Of a stretch of 64,000 nucleotides of DNA, positions 40,901-48,195 are shown piece by piece. Source of the DNA: Paenibacillus tyrphae (GTDB lineage Bacteria; Bacillota; Bacilli; Paenibacillales; NBRC-103111); the NCBI RefSeq assembly GCF_000722545.1, contig NZ_JNVM01000011.1, positions 124,001 through 188,000 of the forward strand, read 5' to 3'. The notes under the pieces were generated by a model. That model did no database searches. It was not told where the DNA came from and worked only from the letters and a program-made list of their open reading frames with translations. The translations under genes were made by a program, and so were the position numbers. Position 1 is the stretch's first letter, and each line of letters starts with the position of its first letter.

Positions 40901-41194
40901 CCGCTCGGAGTCTGTCATGCTCCCGTGCAGCGACGGGTCCAAATAAATCGAATCGTAAGACCGGAGCTCGCGCGCGCTCAGACGGCTCAGCTCCTGCCGC
41001 TCCAACTCCAGACCGACAACCGGCGATTGCCGCAGCTGCGCGTAGGCGGTCGGATCGGAAGCGCCGCTTGCGGTGGCGTACAGCAGGCGCACCTTCAGCT
41101 CTTTGTTCGCTGTCAGCAGGTAGACGAGAACGACGGCTGCAATTGCAACAATCGCAATCGCCGCCGCCTTGCGATAAGGTCGTAATCGAATCAA
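37943..41194 (-). CDS. Large exported FG-GAP-repeat protein, first gene of the aminoacylation operon
   Basis: A 1083-residue protein with an N-terminal transmembrane segment (about 9-27). An alpha/beta domain (about 34-230) follows, resembling a class I glutamine-amidotransferase-like fold, and then a region of unknown fold. Five FG-GAP/VCBS repeats of a beta-propeller (about 428-455, 502-525, 557-580, 609-632, 673-690) have calcium-binding loops such as DLTGDGRPDLIVG and DMNGDGKADLVVG. The C-terminal half (700-1083) contains LELYPHIFVHNFTSD and NMPGTNQHTWRINNP, faintly like polysaccharide deacetylase or DUF2194 proteins (low confidence). The start is TTG 41194 with GAGGAG eight bases upstream. 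It probably handles the polymer that is aminoacylated. It is 137 bases from the carrier-protein gene. Confidence 0.8.
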   Translation of the reverse strand: MIRLRPYRKAAAIAIVAIAAVVLVYLLTANKELKVRLLYATASGASDPTAYAQLRQSPVVGLELERQELSRLSARELRSYDSIYLDPSLHGSMTDSERELLQAYVRKGGHLFLENPFADDFDPGFLGAGQVVDVPAPARSVLGAGGGSPSLWSYPDVDANLQSVQQLLRSFADSFFRHDTEGSLSRFSWGKGLVPSTAQTLASMNGISLYTLNRYGEGTVFFSGTLLPNRYFVTGYDLNSGMDPKLGFEKLAADTNAAKKPTPDALYFDRSQLPLAPYFHFTFAAGNALLRSEYAAFVSKTKLGYSVKKSYGPYGRPAMAYQNHFEALEAIRDGEGIQWAELLKKYKQIPSFSLVRSSFTWGRWQESVVVHLNTGTNDKPAFAGETPNSFYSSGTRLSADGEAIRLANYPDYRSLGDSITLPYRAYPALADLTGDGRPDLIVGSADGGLYVYRNAGETEGAYAGQQLPAGLKAPAAFARREPLRLPSGEPLKVGSYASVAAYDLNGDGRPDLLIGQPDGTLAVAYGEAGGAFKAPVPLLADGKPIRGAAPIAPAVGAVTGDGVPDLVIGDADGQVTLYRGTRGANGAVAWHAGEALFKLSARFAAPSVRDMNGDGKADLVVGTGEGDLRVFIQEDSGTGRTAWVDKGVIEAATVNQLGNHALVGGHNAVPLWYDLNGDGKDDLIVGQLEFGIPSTVDDPKFPYADQLNEFIRYTKDNRLELYPHIFVHNFTSDAQEKQEIALHQKAFEKLGIPWNMPGTNQHTWRINNPDRSQTLRNERESGIWFNFGFKPSNIKADPRLGVEYNWGLPFLMTDASGEPDLTKPMMLNTPAPVLRTDPHYSTKDIFEAYAALDLPIDYFEHIEYHFPTRVPELLEFVRYLDKLRDDYSYNFMTEPQMARSFLNAMTTRVELYRPWREVIADRIKKMLGMTVEPGFRVKAITDGVPAQAAEYRGTLGLVVDRGQPYAAKQAVTDAEVRDTRGGKLYLGVPQTAAIRFAEPERATALGSEPHLMRSNVPYELQKSSDRWTLKLNAPGMQQVQIYSAEPLTIEGAGLTVDRDEAKATYTVTHYGDPVTLTVAKAAR

Positions 41195-41234
41195 AAAAAT
41201 CTCCTCATTGCTCGTTAGGCTAGATTACCTTGCC

Positions 41235-41263
41235 ATTATAGCATGGATGGCGGGCTTTGTTAA
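41235..41263 (-). promoter_or_regulatory. SigA-type promoter of the aminoacylation operon
   Basis: On the minus strand, TTAACA (plus 41258-41263) and TATAAT (plus 41235-41240) are 17 bases apart, about 40 bases upstream of the TTG start. This is a near-consensus promoter. Confidence 0.8.
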
Positions 41264-41304
41264 CTTTTGCGCGGTCCGGCGGGGACCGGCACGCCCCCGT
41301 AAAT

Positions 41305-41347
41305 CGACCCATCCAATAGCCTGGAGAATGACAAATTGGATGGGTCG
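41305..41347. repeat. Perfect 13-bp inverted repeat upstream of the operon promoter
   Basis: cgacccatccaat (41305-41317) and attggatgggtcg (41335-41347) are exact complements separated by 17 bases, about 42 bp upstream of the -35. There is no T-run. It could be a regulator-binding site or an RNA hairpin; its role is unknown. Confidence 0.7.
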
Positions 41348-41460
41348 AAAAGCGGCCGATTGGGGGGTTACGCCGCATTCGTTCTCCTGTAAAGTAAGGG
41401 TAGGACGCGTATTTTTCGAGAAGATTATCCTTTATTATAGAAGAAAGGACGGAAGCTCCT

Positions 41461-41673
41461 ATGAACGAATGGATGCTGTATCTGCTTATTTTCGTTATCG
41501 TCCTGTTTGCGCTGATCGCTACCATTGTGGTGGGCGTATCGGCCAAAAATAAAGAAGGCAACCCCACTTACGACCAGAGAACGGGAAAAAATTTGCTGCG
41601 GCTGACATGGATTTATGCCGTCGTTCTATTCGGCGGTTATCTCGTCTTCGCATTATACATGTACTATATGTAA
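41461..41673 (+). CDS. Small two-helix membrane protein, 70 aa
   Basis: Two hydrophobic segments (about 4-27, WMLYLLIFVIVLFALIATIV, and 46-69, LTWIYAVVLFGGYLVFALYM) are joined by a hydrophilic loop SAKNKEGNPTYDQRTGKN. No family was recognised. The ATG at 41461 has AGAAAGGACGG upstream. It lies 31 bases before the MocR-type regulator and is probably co-transcribed with it. Confidence 0.65.
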   Translation: MNEWMLYLLIFVIVLFALIATIVVGVSAKNKEGNPTYDQRTGKNLLRLTWIYAVVLFGGYLVFALYMYYM

Positions 41674-41704
41674 TCCAGACTGCGGCAGAAGAAAGGGACC
41701 GACC

Positions 41705-43141
41705 ATGTGGAAACCGGACCGCTTGGGCCCCGTGCCCATGTATCGACAAATCGCCGATTATTTCGAACGGCGCATCATTCTTGGGGAGCTGCCGCCGGGC
41801 TCGATCCTGCCGCCGGAGCGCAAGCTGGCCGGGCAATGGCAGCTCAACCGCAGCACGATTATCCAAGCCTACGAGGAGCTGCGTTCCCGGGGGCTGATCG
41901 ACCGCAGGAAAGGGAGCGGGACCCGGGTCAGCCTGCGAAAGTGGGAGGAGTCGCCCAAACCGGCCGTCGATTGGCTGCCTTACACCGAGCAAAGCTCCCC
42001 GCCGGGCTCTCCCCTGCTTCGTAAAGTCCGGGAGGAAGCCCGGAAAGGCGCAGAGATCGTCGATATGGCCGGCAGCGAGCTGTCGGAGGACCTGATCCCG
42101 ATGGAGGCGTTCCGGCAGCTGATGCGGGAGCAGCCGCTCACGGAGCCGCTGGGGTATACGGACCCGCAAGGGTTGTACCCGCTTCGGGAAGCGCTTGCCG
42201 TCTACTTGCGCGCCTACCGCCAGGTGGATGCGACCGCTTCGTCCATCTTCGTCACGTCGGGCATTCAGCAGGCGCTGTATCTGATCGCGCGCTGTCTGCT
42301 GCGCCCGGGGGATGCGGTGGGCATCGAGGTTCCGTCGTATCATTACTCGTCCCATGTCTTGCCCAGCGCCGGACTGCGTCCGGTAGCGCTGCCGGTGGAT
42401 GAGGCGGGAATACGGCCCGACGAACTGGCTGCACGCATCCGCAAGGACAAGCTGCGCATGCTCATCTTGAATCCCGCGTTTCAAAATCCGACGGGCCGTA
42501 CCCTTCGTCCGGATCGCCGAAAACGGCTGCTTGAAGTCGCAGCGGAGCTGGGTGTCCCGATTGTCGAAGACGACCCGTACGGCTTAGCCGCGTTTCGGGA
42601 CGAGCCCCCGGTGCCGCTGAAAGCGATGGATACGAGAGGCGTCGTGCTGTATGTCGGCTCCCTGTCCAAAATTGCGGCGCCCGGACTAAGAACCGGGTGG
42701 CTGGTCGGCCCCGACGCCGTCATTCGTCAGCTGACGGCAGCCAGACAGCAGATGGATATGGGACCGAGCGTTCTGCCGGAATGGCTGTCCGCGCGGTTTT
42801 TGGCTTCCGACTTTTTTCACAGGCATCTGCTTCGGGTCCGGCGCGCGTTGAGGCTGAAGAGCGAGCTGCTGATGAAGGAACTGAACGAGCATTTAAAAGG
42901 GGACATGACGTTTGAGCGGCCGGACGGCGGACTTTACTTGTGGGGAAAGCTGGCAGGGGGAATTTCCGCGGCAAGGCTGCTGGACGAGGGAATCAAACGC
43001 GGCGTGCTGTTCGTGCCGGGAAGCGTATTCGGGCCGGGCAGCAGCCATGTACGGTTAACGTTCGCACGTCCTTCCAAGAAGGATATCGCTGTCGGAGCGG
43101 CACGATTTGCCGAGGCGTTCCGGGCGGCTTCCAGGCGGTGA
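41705..43141 (+). CDS. MocR-type GntR/aminotransferase transcriptional regulator
   Basis: A 478-residue fusion of an N-terminal GntR winged helix (about 8-80: VPMYRQIADYFERRI, LPPERKLAGQWQLNRSTI, GSGTRVS) to a class I PLP aminotransferase-like domain. The cofactor lysine is in VGSLSKIAAPGLRTGW; LNPAFQNPTGRTL and VEDDPYG are further fold signatures. MocR proteins such as GabR and PdxR sense amino-acid or vitamin B6-related ligands and often control a neighbouring gene. The target is not evident here; the upstream small membrane protein is a candidate. The start ATG 41705 follows AGAAAGGGACC. Confidence 0.92.
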   Translation: MWKPDRLGPVPMYRQIADYFERRIILGELPPGSILPPERKLAGQWQLNRSTIIQAYEELRSRGLIDRRKGSGTRVSLRKWEESPKPAVDWLPYTEQSSPPGSPLLRKVREEARKGAEIVDMAGSELSEDLIPMEAFRQLMREQPLTEPLGYTDPQGLYPLREALAVYLRAYRQVDATASSIFVTSGIQQALYLIARCLLRPGDAVGIEVPSYHYSSHVLPSAGLRPVALPVDEAGIRPDELAARIRKDKLRMLILNPAFQNPTGRTLRPDRRKRLLEVAAELGVPIVEDDPYGLAAFRDEPPVPLKAMDTRGVVLYVGSLSKIAAPGLRTGWLVGPDAVIRQLTAARQQMDMGPSVLPEWLSARFLASDFFHRHLLRVRRALRLKSELLMKELNEHLKGDMTFERPDGGLYLWGKLAGGISAARLLDEGIKRGVLFVPGSVFGPGSSHVRLTFARPSKKDIAVGAARFAEAFRAASRR

Positions 43142-43150
43142 CGCGCTTAC

Positions 43151-43174
43151 AGGGCACAAACGCCCTGTTTTTTT
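43151..43174 (+). terminator. Terminator after the MocR gene
   Basis: agggc (43151-43155) pairs with gccct (43162-43166), then G and seven Ts. Confidence 0.75.
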
Positions 43175-43177
43175 ATA

Positions 43178-43223
43178 ATGATAGAATGTATAAATTTTCA
43201 GCGGAGCTGAACCATTCTATCAT
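43178..43223. repeat. Long two-part inverted repeat
   Basis: atgatagaatg (43178-43188) pairs with cattctatcat (43213-43223). Inside, ttcagc (43197-43202) pairs with gctgaa (43206-43211) around a GGA loop. The 46-bp element lies between two terminators and has no U-run of its own. Function unknown. Confidence 0.6.
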
Positions 43224-43266
43224 TTCAAGAAAAGCATCCTCTAAGACACGAATGTATCTTCCTCGA

Positions 43267-43289
43267 AAAGGCTTCGATAAGAAGCCTTT
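43267..43289. terminator. Hairpin terminator between MocR and diguanylate cyclase genes
   Basis: aaaggcttc (43267-43275) pairs with gaagccttt (43281-43289) around a 5-nt loop, T-rich on both exits; it likely serves the minus-strand cyclase gene. Confidence 0.65.
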
Positions 43290-43320
43290 CTTATTTATCG
43301 GCCGCCTCGTCGGTGCTGCT

Positions 43321-44808
43321 CTAGCATACCGTCCGGTTGCGGCCTTCGGCTTTGGCTTGATACAACGCCTTATCCGCCAGATCGATCAATTGCTCGGGGG
43401 GAGCGGATGCGTCGGGCACGAGAGAAGCAAGCCCTAGGCTGACTGTAACATATTCGTTTACGTCCGACGCTTTGAACGGCAAAGCGAGCCGTTCTACGGC
43501 CATCCGGATCGCCTCCGCCCATTCGTAAGCTTCCTCCGCCCCGACCTCCGTTAGAACACAGGCAAATTCCTCGCCCCCGTACCTCGCGATGAAATGAGAT
43601 TTTTGCAGCAGCACGGCGTTAGCCGTCAAGGCAATCGTGCGCAGCACCTCATCCCCGCCCAAATGCCCGTGCGAATCGTTATAGGCCTTAAAATGATCCA
43701 CGTCGAACATAATGACGGATAACGGAGATCGGTTCGCCGCGCAGTCCGACCAGGCTTTGGCCAAATGCTCGTCCAGCTTTCGGCGGTTGGCGATGCCCGT
43801 CAGACCGTCGAGGTCCGACAGCTTTTGCAGAAGGCTCAGCGCTTCCTGCAGCTGGCGCTCGGTCGTTTTGCGGCCCGTAATGTCTCTTAGCGTGACGAGC
43901 AGGGCGGCGTTACCTTTATATACCGTAGGCGACACGGACAGCTCCACGATGATTTCGGTGTCGTCAAGGCATACGAGCTTTTGCTCGATCAGTTCGGGCT
44001 GCGCTTTGCCGGAACGGATGTCCTGACAGTGCGTCCAAGACGTATTGTGGTTGTCCGGATGAAAAAAGTCGTAGATCGACCGGCCGAGCAGTTCTTTTCT
44101 TGCGGCCGCCCGCAGCAGCCGGACCCCTTTTTCGTTGATAAAGACAATCAGATCCTGGCTCAGCACAAGGGTGGCGTCCGGCGAAGCTGTAATGAGCCGC
44201 TTGTAGCGCGCTTCGCTTTGCTGCAATTTCTTGGTCGATTCATGGGCCCGGACGATATAGCGGAAGGTATAGACGGACAGCAGCCCGACGGTGGTGGATA
44301 TGACCCAATGATAAGCGAGAACGCTTGCGACTTGGTTCTGCAGACCGTTCAGGCCGAAATGCATAGCTACGGCAACGGACACATAAATCATCGCGACGGT
44401 ATTCAGCAGCAAAAACCGCCGCATGGATATGCCCTTATTCCCTGCCAATGCTCCGCAGGTGATGCCGATCAGCATAATGGGGATTGAGGGGATGACGGAA
44501 GTGTAGGAAGGACCGAACAAGCCGATTCGTCCGGACATGATGACTGCGGCGCTGAAGACGGCGGATACCGGCCCGCCCTGCATCGCGGCGACGACGACCG
44601 GGATATGGCGCAGATCGACGATGACGGACTCGTTTAAGCGTACGCTGTAAGTCATGAGCATGATCCCCTGCAAGCCGAAGCAAATCCCGGCTGCTGCCTT
44701 CATTTTCCATGAAGAAGCAGGTCCGAGCCGATAGTCTTTGAACAGTTGGCCGATGATAAAAAACGAGGCTACCAGCAGCGCCGCATTCGTTATGAAATCT
44801 TTGAACAT
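43321..44808 (-). CDS. Membrane diguanylate cyclase (5TM-PAS-GGDEF)
   Basis: A 495-residue enzyme predicted to make cyclic di-GMP. The N-terminal 190 residues form five to six transmembrane helices resembling the LytS-type 5TMR sensor (VVVAAMQGGPVSAVFSAAV). A PAS domain (about 200-320, SEARYKRLITASPDATLVL) follows, then GGDEF with the active-site motif ARYGGEEF and FDVDHFKAYNDSHGHLGGDEVL. Four to five residues before GGEEF the usual RxxD inhibitory site is absent (QKSH), so product feedback is unlikely. The start is ATG 44808 with GGAGGA upstream; an in-frame opening to 44853 is less likely. Confidence 0.92.
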   Translation of the reverse strand: MFKDFITNAALLVASFFIIGQLFKDYRLGPASSWKMKAAAGICFGLQGIMLMTYSVRLNESVIVDLRHIPVVVAAMQGGPVSAVFSAAVIMSGRIGLFGPSYTSVIPSIPIMLIGITCGALAGNKGISMRRFLLLNTVAMIYVSVAVAMHFGLNGLQNQVASVLAYHWVISTTVGLLSVYTFRYIVRAHESTKKLQQSEARYKRLITASPDATLVLSQDLIVFINEKGVRLLRAAARKELLGRSIYDFFHPDNHNTSWTHCQDIRSGKAQPELIEQKLVCLDDTEIIVELSVSPTVYKGNAALLVTLRDITGRKTTERQLQEALSLLQKLSDLDGLTGIANRRKLDEHLAKAWSDCAANRSPLSVIMFDVDHFKAYNDSHGHLGGDEVLRTIALTANAVLLQKSHFIARYGGEEFACVLTEVGAEEAYEWAEAIRMAVERLALPFKASDVNEYVTVSLGLASLVPDASAPPEQLIDLADKALYQAKAEGRNRTVC

Positions 44809-45003
44809 CGAGTCCTCCGAATCGGATCGTTTCGAGAAGTAAAGTACCTTCAATATTCGTCATAATCTGACAAATTTCCTCTTTATTCGTCATTACCAGT
44901 TTTTGATGTTAAGTGCGCGTTGGCAAGGGCTTGCCATGGTTTGTCGCCCCCGTTTCTGGTACACTAGGAGGAAAAGCGTTTTTTTCGGAGGAATGAATTC
45001 AAC

Positions 45004-47508
45004 ATGCGCGAACTTCGCAAATCAGATATCGAGCTGCTGGCGCCTGCGGGAGATTGGGATTGCTTGCGGGCAGCCGTAGCGAACGGGGCGGACGCGGTCT
45101 TTTTCGGGGTCGAAAAATTCAATGCGCGGGCCCGGGCCAACAATTTTCATACGGACGAGCTGCCGGATATTATGTCGTTCCTGCACCGCTATGGGGTGAA
45201 GGGCTTTTTGACGTTTAATATTTTGGTGTTTGAAGAAGAGCTGGAGGATGCGAAATCCTTGATCGAGGCCTGTATCGATGCCGGCGTCGATGCGGTGATC
45301 GTGCAGGACCTGGGTCTGGTGAAAATGATCCGCGAGCTTTCGCCGGATTTCCCGATCCACGGTTCGACACAGATGACGATTACGTCGCCCGAAGCCGTCG
45401 AGTTCACGAAGCCGTTCGATATGGAGCGGGTTGTGCTTGGGCGGGAGAACAATCTGAAGCAAATCAAACAGATTGGCGATCAGGCGAAGCTGCCGATGGA
45501 GGTGTTCGTGCACGGGGCGCTGTGCGTTTCGTATTCCGGGCAATGTCTGACCTCGGAGATGTGGGGCGGCCGTTCAGCGAACCGCGGCGAGTGCGCGCAG
45601 GCGTGCCGGCTGCCGTACGATCTGATGGTCGACGGGGAGCAGAAGCCGATGGGCGATGTAGCCTACCTGCTGTCGCCCAAAGATTTGGCGGCGCTGGAGC
45701 TTGTCCCGGAGCTGATCGAAGCGGGCGTCACCTCCTTCAAGATCGAAGGCCGGCTGAAGAGCCCGGAGTACGTGGCGAACGTCGTGGCGAAGTACCGGCG
45801 CGCGATCGACCGTTATTTTGACGGCGACAATCCGAAGCCGACGAAGGAAGAGCTGCGGGAGCTGGAGCAAAGCTTCTCGCGCGGGTTTACGCACGGATTC
45901 TTGAAGGGTACGAACAACAAGCAGCTTGTGGAAGGCACGTACCCCAAAAGCCGCGGCGTGTATGTGGGGCGTGTGAAGCAAGTGCTGCGCGACGGCGTGG
46001 TGTGCGAGCTTGAGGCGCCGCTGAAGCGCGGCGACGGGATTTGCTTCGACGCGGGCGACCCGACGAAGAAGGAAGAAGGGGGCCGCGTCTACGATCTGCG
46101 CCGCAAAGGCGTGAAGCTGGAAGGCGAAGCGCCAGGCGGGCTGATCGAGATCGTGCCCGGGCGCAGCGACGTCGATCTGAGCCGGGTGCATGTCGGCGAC
46201 CGGATCTGGAAGACGAACGATCCGCATCTGGACAAGCGGCTGCGCCAGACGTTCGAGACGGACAAGCCGTACCGCGTCTTTCCGGTAAAGGTTAAGGTGA
46301 CGGGAGCGGCCGATCAACCGCTGAAGAGCGTCTGGACCGACGCGACGGCCGGGCATACCGTAACGGTCGAATCGGAGCTGCCGCTGGTGCCCGCGGAGAA
46401 GCGGCCGATGGATGCGGCGCTGTTTGAGGAGCAGTTCGGGCGGCTTGGCGGGACAATTTTTGCGCTGGAGGCCGTCGACGTGCATTTGAGTGGCGACTTG
46501 ATCGTGCCGATGCGCGAGCTGAATCAGATGCGCCGTCAGGCGGCGGAGCTGCTGCTTGCGGAGCGGGAGCGCCCGCGCGCTTATATCAAGCGGCGTGCAG
46601 ACGTCTACGGCGACGCGCCTGCGGCCCCCGTGGCCGCTTCGAACGCACGGCCGTCGCTGACCGCGCTGTGCCGGAGCCTCGAGCAGGTGCAGGAGGCCTG
46701 TAAGCTGAACGTTGATCTCGTCTATGCCGATTTCGAGTTCATCAAGCAGTTTCCGGCCGCCGTGGAAGCCGCCCGTGCCGCAGGCAAACGCATCGCGCTG
46801 GCGACACCGCGCATTCACATGCCTGGCGAAACGGGTTATTTCAAAAACATTTTGAACCTCGGTCCCGATGCTGTGCTTGTCCGCAATACGGGTGCCGTTT
46901 ATTGGTTCATGCGGTACTTCGCGGAGCATCCGGCAGAAGCGCGCCCCGAGCTAATCGGCGATTTCTCGCTGAATATCGCCAACCACAAGGCGGCGGCTTT
47001 GTTCGTGGAAGCGGGACTTCAGCGCGTGACGCCGTCCTACGACCTGAACATTCAGCAGATGATCGATCTGCTGCGCCGGACCGATACGTCGAAGCTGGAG
47101 ATCGTTATCCACCAGCATTTGCCGATGTTCCACACCGAGCACTGTGTCTACTGCACGTTCATGAGTCCGGGTACGAACTACACGAACTGCGGCCGCCCGT
47201 GCGAGGAGCAGCGGGCATCGCTGCGCGACCGCGTCGGCTTCTCGCATCCGGTGCGGGTCGACGAAGGCTGCCGTAACACGGTATACAACGCCATCGATCA
47301 ATCGGGCGCGGAGTATCTCGCCAACTTTATGGAGCTTGGCGTAACTTCGTACCGCGTCGAGTTTCTGGAAGAGACGGCGGAGAAGGTGCGCGAAGTGCTT
47401 GGCCTCTATGACCGCGCTTTGCGCGGGGAGATTGGCGGTACGCAGGTATGGAAGACGCTGAAAGCGACCAATCAGCTTGGCGTGACCCGCGGTCAGCTCG
47501 TGAAGTAA
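45004..47508 (+). CDS. U32 family protein, long form with C-terminal extension (RlhA-like)
   Basis: An 834-residue U32 'peptidase' family protein. It begins ELLAPAGDWDCLRAAVANGADAVFFG and has the four-cysteine cluster region CVSYSGQCLTSEMWGGRS with GECAQACR, which in this family probably binds an iron-sulfur cluster. A DUF3656-like middle and a second barrel-like half follow (about 560-834), with another cysteine set (HCVYC, NCGRPCEE, DEGC). E. coli RlhA, a U32 member, hydroxylates 23S rRNA; other members act on tRNA, so RNA modification is more likely than proteolysis. The start ATG 45004 follows GGAGGAATG. Confidence 0.88.
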   Translation: MRELRKSDIELLAPAGDWDCLRAAVANGADAVFFGVEKFNARARANNFHTDELPDIMSFLHRYGVKGFLTFNILVFEEELEDAKSLIEACIDAGVDAVIVQDLGLVKMIRELSPDFPIHGSTQMTITSPEAVEFTKPFDMERVVLGRENNLKQIKQIGDQAKLPMEVFVHGALCVSYSGQCLTSEMWGGRSANRGECAQACRLPYDLMVDGEQKPMGDVAYLLSPKDLAALELVPELIEAGVTSFKIEGRLKSPEYVANVVAKYRRAIDRYFDGDNPKPTKEELRELEQSFSRGFTHGFLKGTNNKQLVEGTYPKSRGVYVGRVKQVLRDGVVCELEAPLKRGDGICFDAGDPTKKEEGGRVYDLRRKGVKLEGEAPGGLIEIVPGRSDVDLSRVHVGDRIWKTNDPHLDKRLRQTFETDKPYRVFPVKVKVTGAADQPLKSVWTDATAGHTVTVESELPLVPAEKRPMDAALFEEQFGRLGGTIFALEAVDVHLSGDLIVPMRELNQMRRQAAELLLAERERPRAYIKRRADVYGDAPAAPVAASNARPSLTALCRSLEQVQEACKLNVDLVYADFEFIKQFPAAVEAARAAGKRIALATPRIHMPGETGYFKNILNLGPDAVLVRNTGAVYWFMRYFAEHPAEARPELIGDFSLNIANHKAAALFVEAGLQRVTPSYDLNIQQMIDLLRRTDTSKLEIVIHQHLPMFHTEHCVYCTFMSPGTNYTNCGRPCEEQRASLRDRVGFSHPVRVDEGCRNTVYNAIDQSGAEYLANFMELGVTSYRVEFLEETAEKVREVLGLYDRALRGEIGGTQVWKTLKATNQLGVTRGQLVK

Positions 47509-48195
47509 GCTTTTGATCTACAAAGCAACACAAAGGTGTGAGAAAGCAAATGGTTAATGAGGACGTATTAGGAGTTATCTAGGTAAAGCACTAAGTAGCG
47601 AAAGGCTTGTCCGCGACTGTTATATCTAGGTGTCGACGTGTTGAGGAAAAGGAAGATTGTTGTACGACAATTACTTGAATGATCGCGCTAGAACGCCTTT
47701 TCTAGCAAGGAAGAAGCTATCGTGGAATCAAGTCAGCACACATGATATTAAAATCAAGGAAACTAAGGGATTCCGTCGTTACGAAAGCCGTTCAACGCTA
47801 CTTTGTATTCTTGGGGTACCGCCAACCAAATGACATAAAACCCACGCTAAGAGATTTTGTAAGCGAAAAAAGCCGGTTTTTCCTACGCTTAGGAATTACC
47901 GGCTTTCTAGTTTGGAAGGTATATTCATCAACAAAATTGACATGCTCCCATCTGAGAGGAGAAATGTGGAGCAGTAGATTCTCTTGCAGAACATTTTTCT
48001 CTTATATGCATTCAGTGCATCCCTCGCTTTTCCCAAATAAACATCCATGACCTCTCGCTCGCAAACCTAGCATGAAGATAGCTGGCAAGTTTTACTTTGT
48101 TCCTATACACCCCATACTGCTAATACCATGACGCGAAACACGTTACTTTTTATTTGGACGTTGAAAGAAAGTCCCTCTTAGAAGTCATAACATTA
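47509..48195. other. AT-rich region without a convincing gene (start of island)
   Basis: Base composition drops sharply after the U32 gene. A 60-codon open stretch near 47655-47830 (with NYLNDRARTPFLARKK) lacks a ribosome site and was not recognised; it could be decayed mobile DNA. A 102-codon opening at 47742-48050 crosses the terminator hairpin at 47865-47906 and is not supported. Confidence 0.5.
47865..47906 (-). terminator. Terminator reading leftward out of the island gene
   Basis: aaagccggt (47869-47877) pairs with accggcttt (47898-47906). On the minus strand the stem ends in TTTTTT, so it would stop transcription from the 48196-48810 gene. Confidence 0.7.

Noticed and set aside
45004..47508. 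Collagenase-type U32 peptidase
   Set aside because: The family name is historical; the cysteine cluster and the known activities of U32 members point to RNA modification rather than proteolysis.
47742..48050. 102-codon open frame in the AT-rich island
   Set aside because: It has no ribosome site or recognisable similarity and runs through a terminator hairpin.
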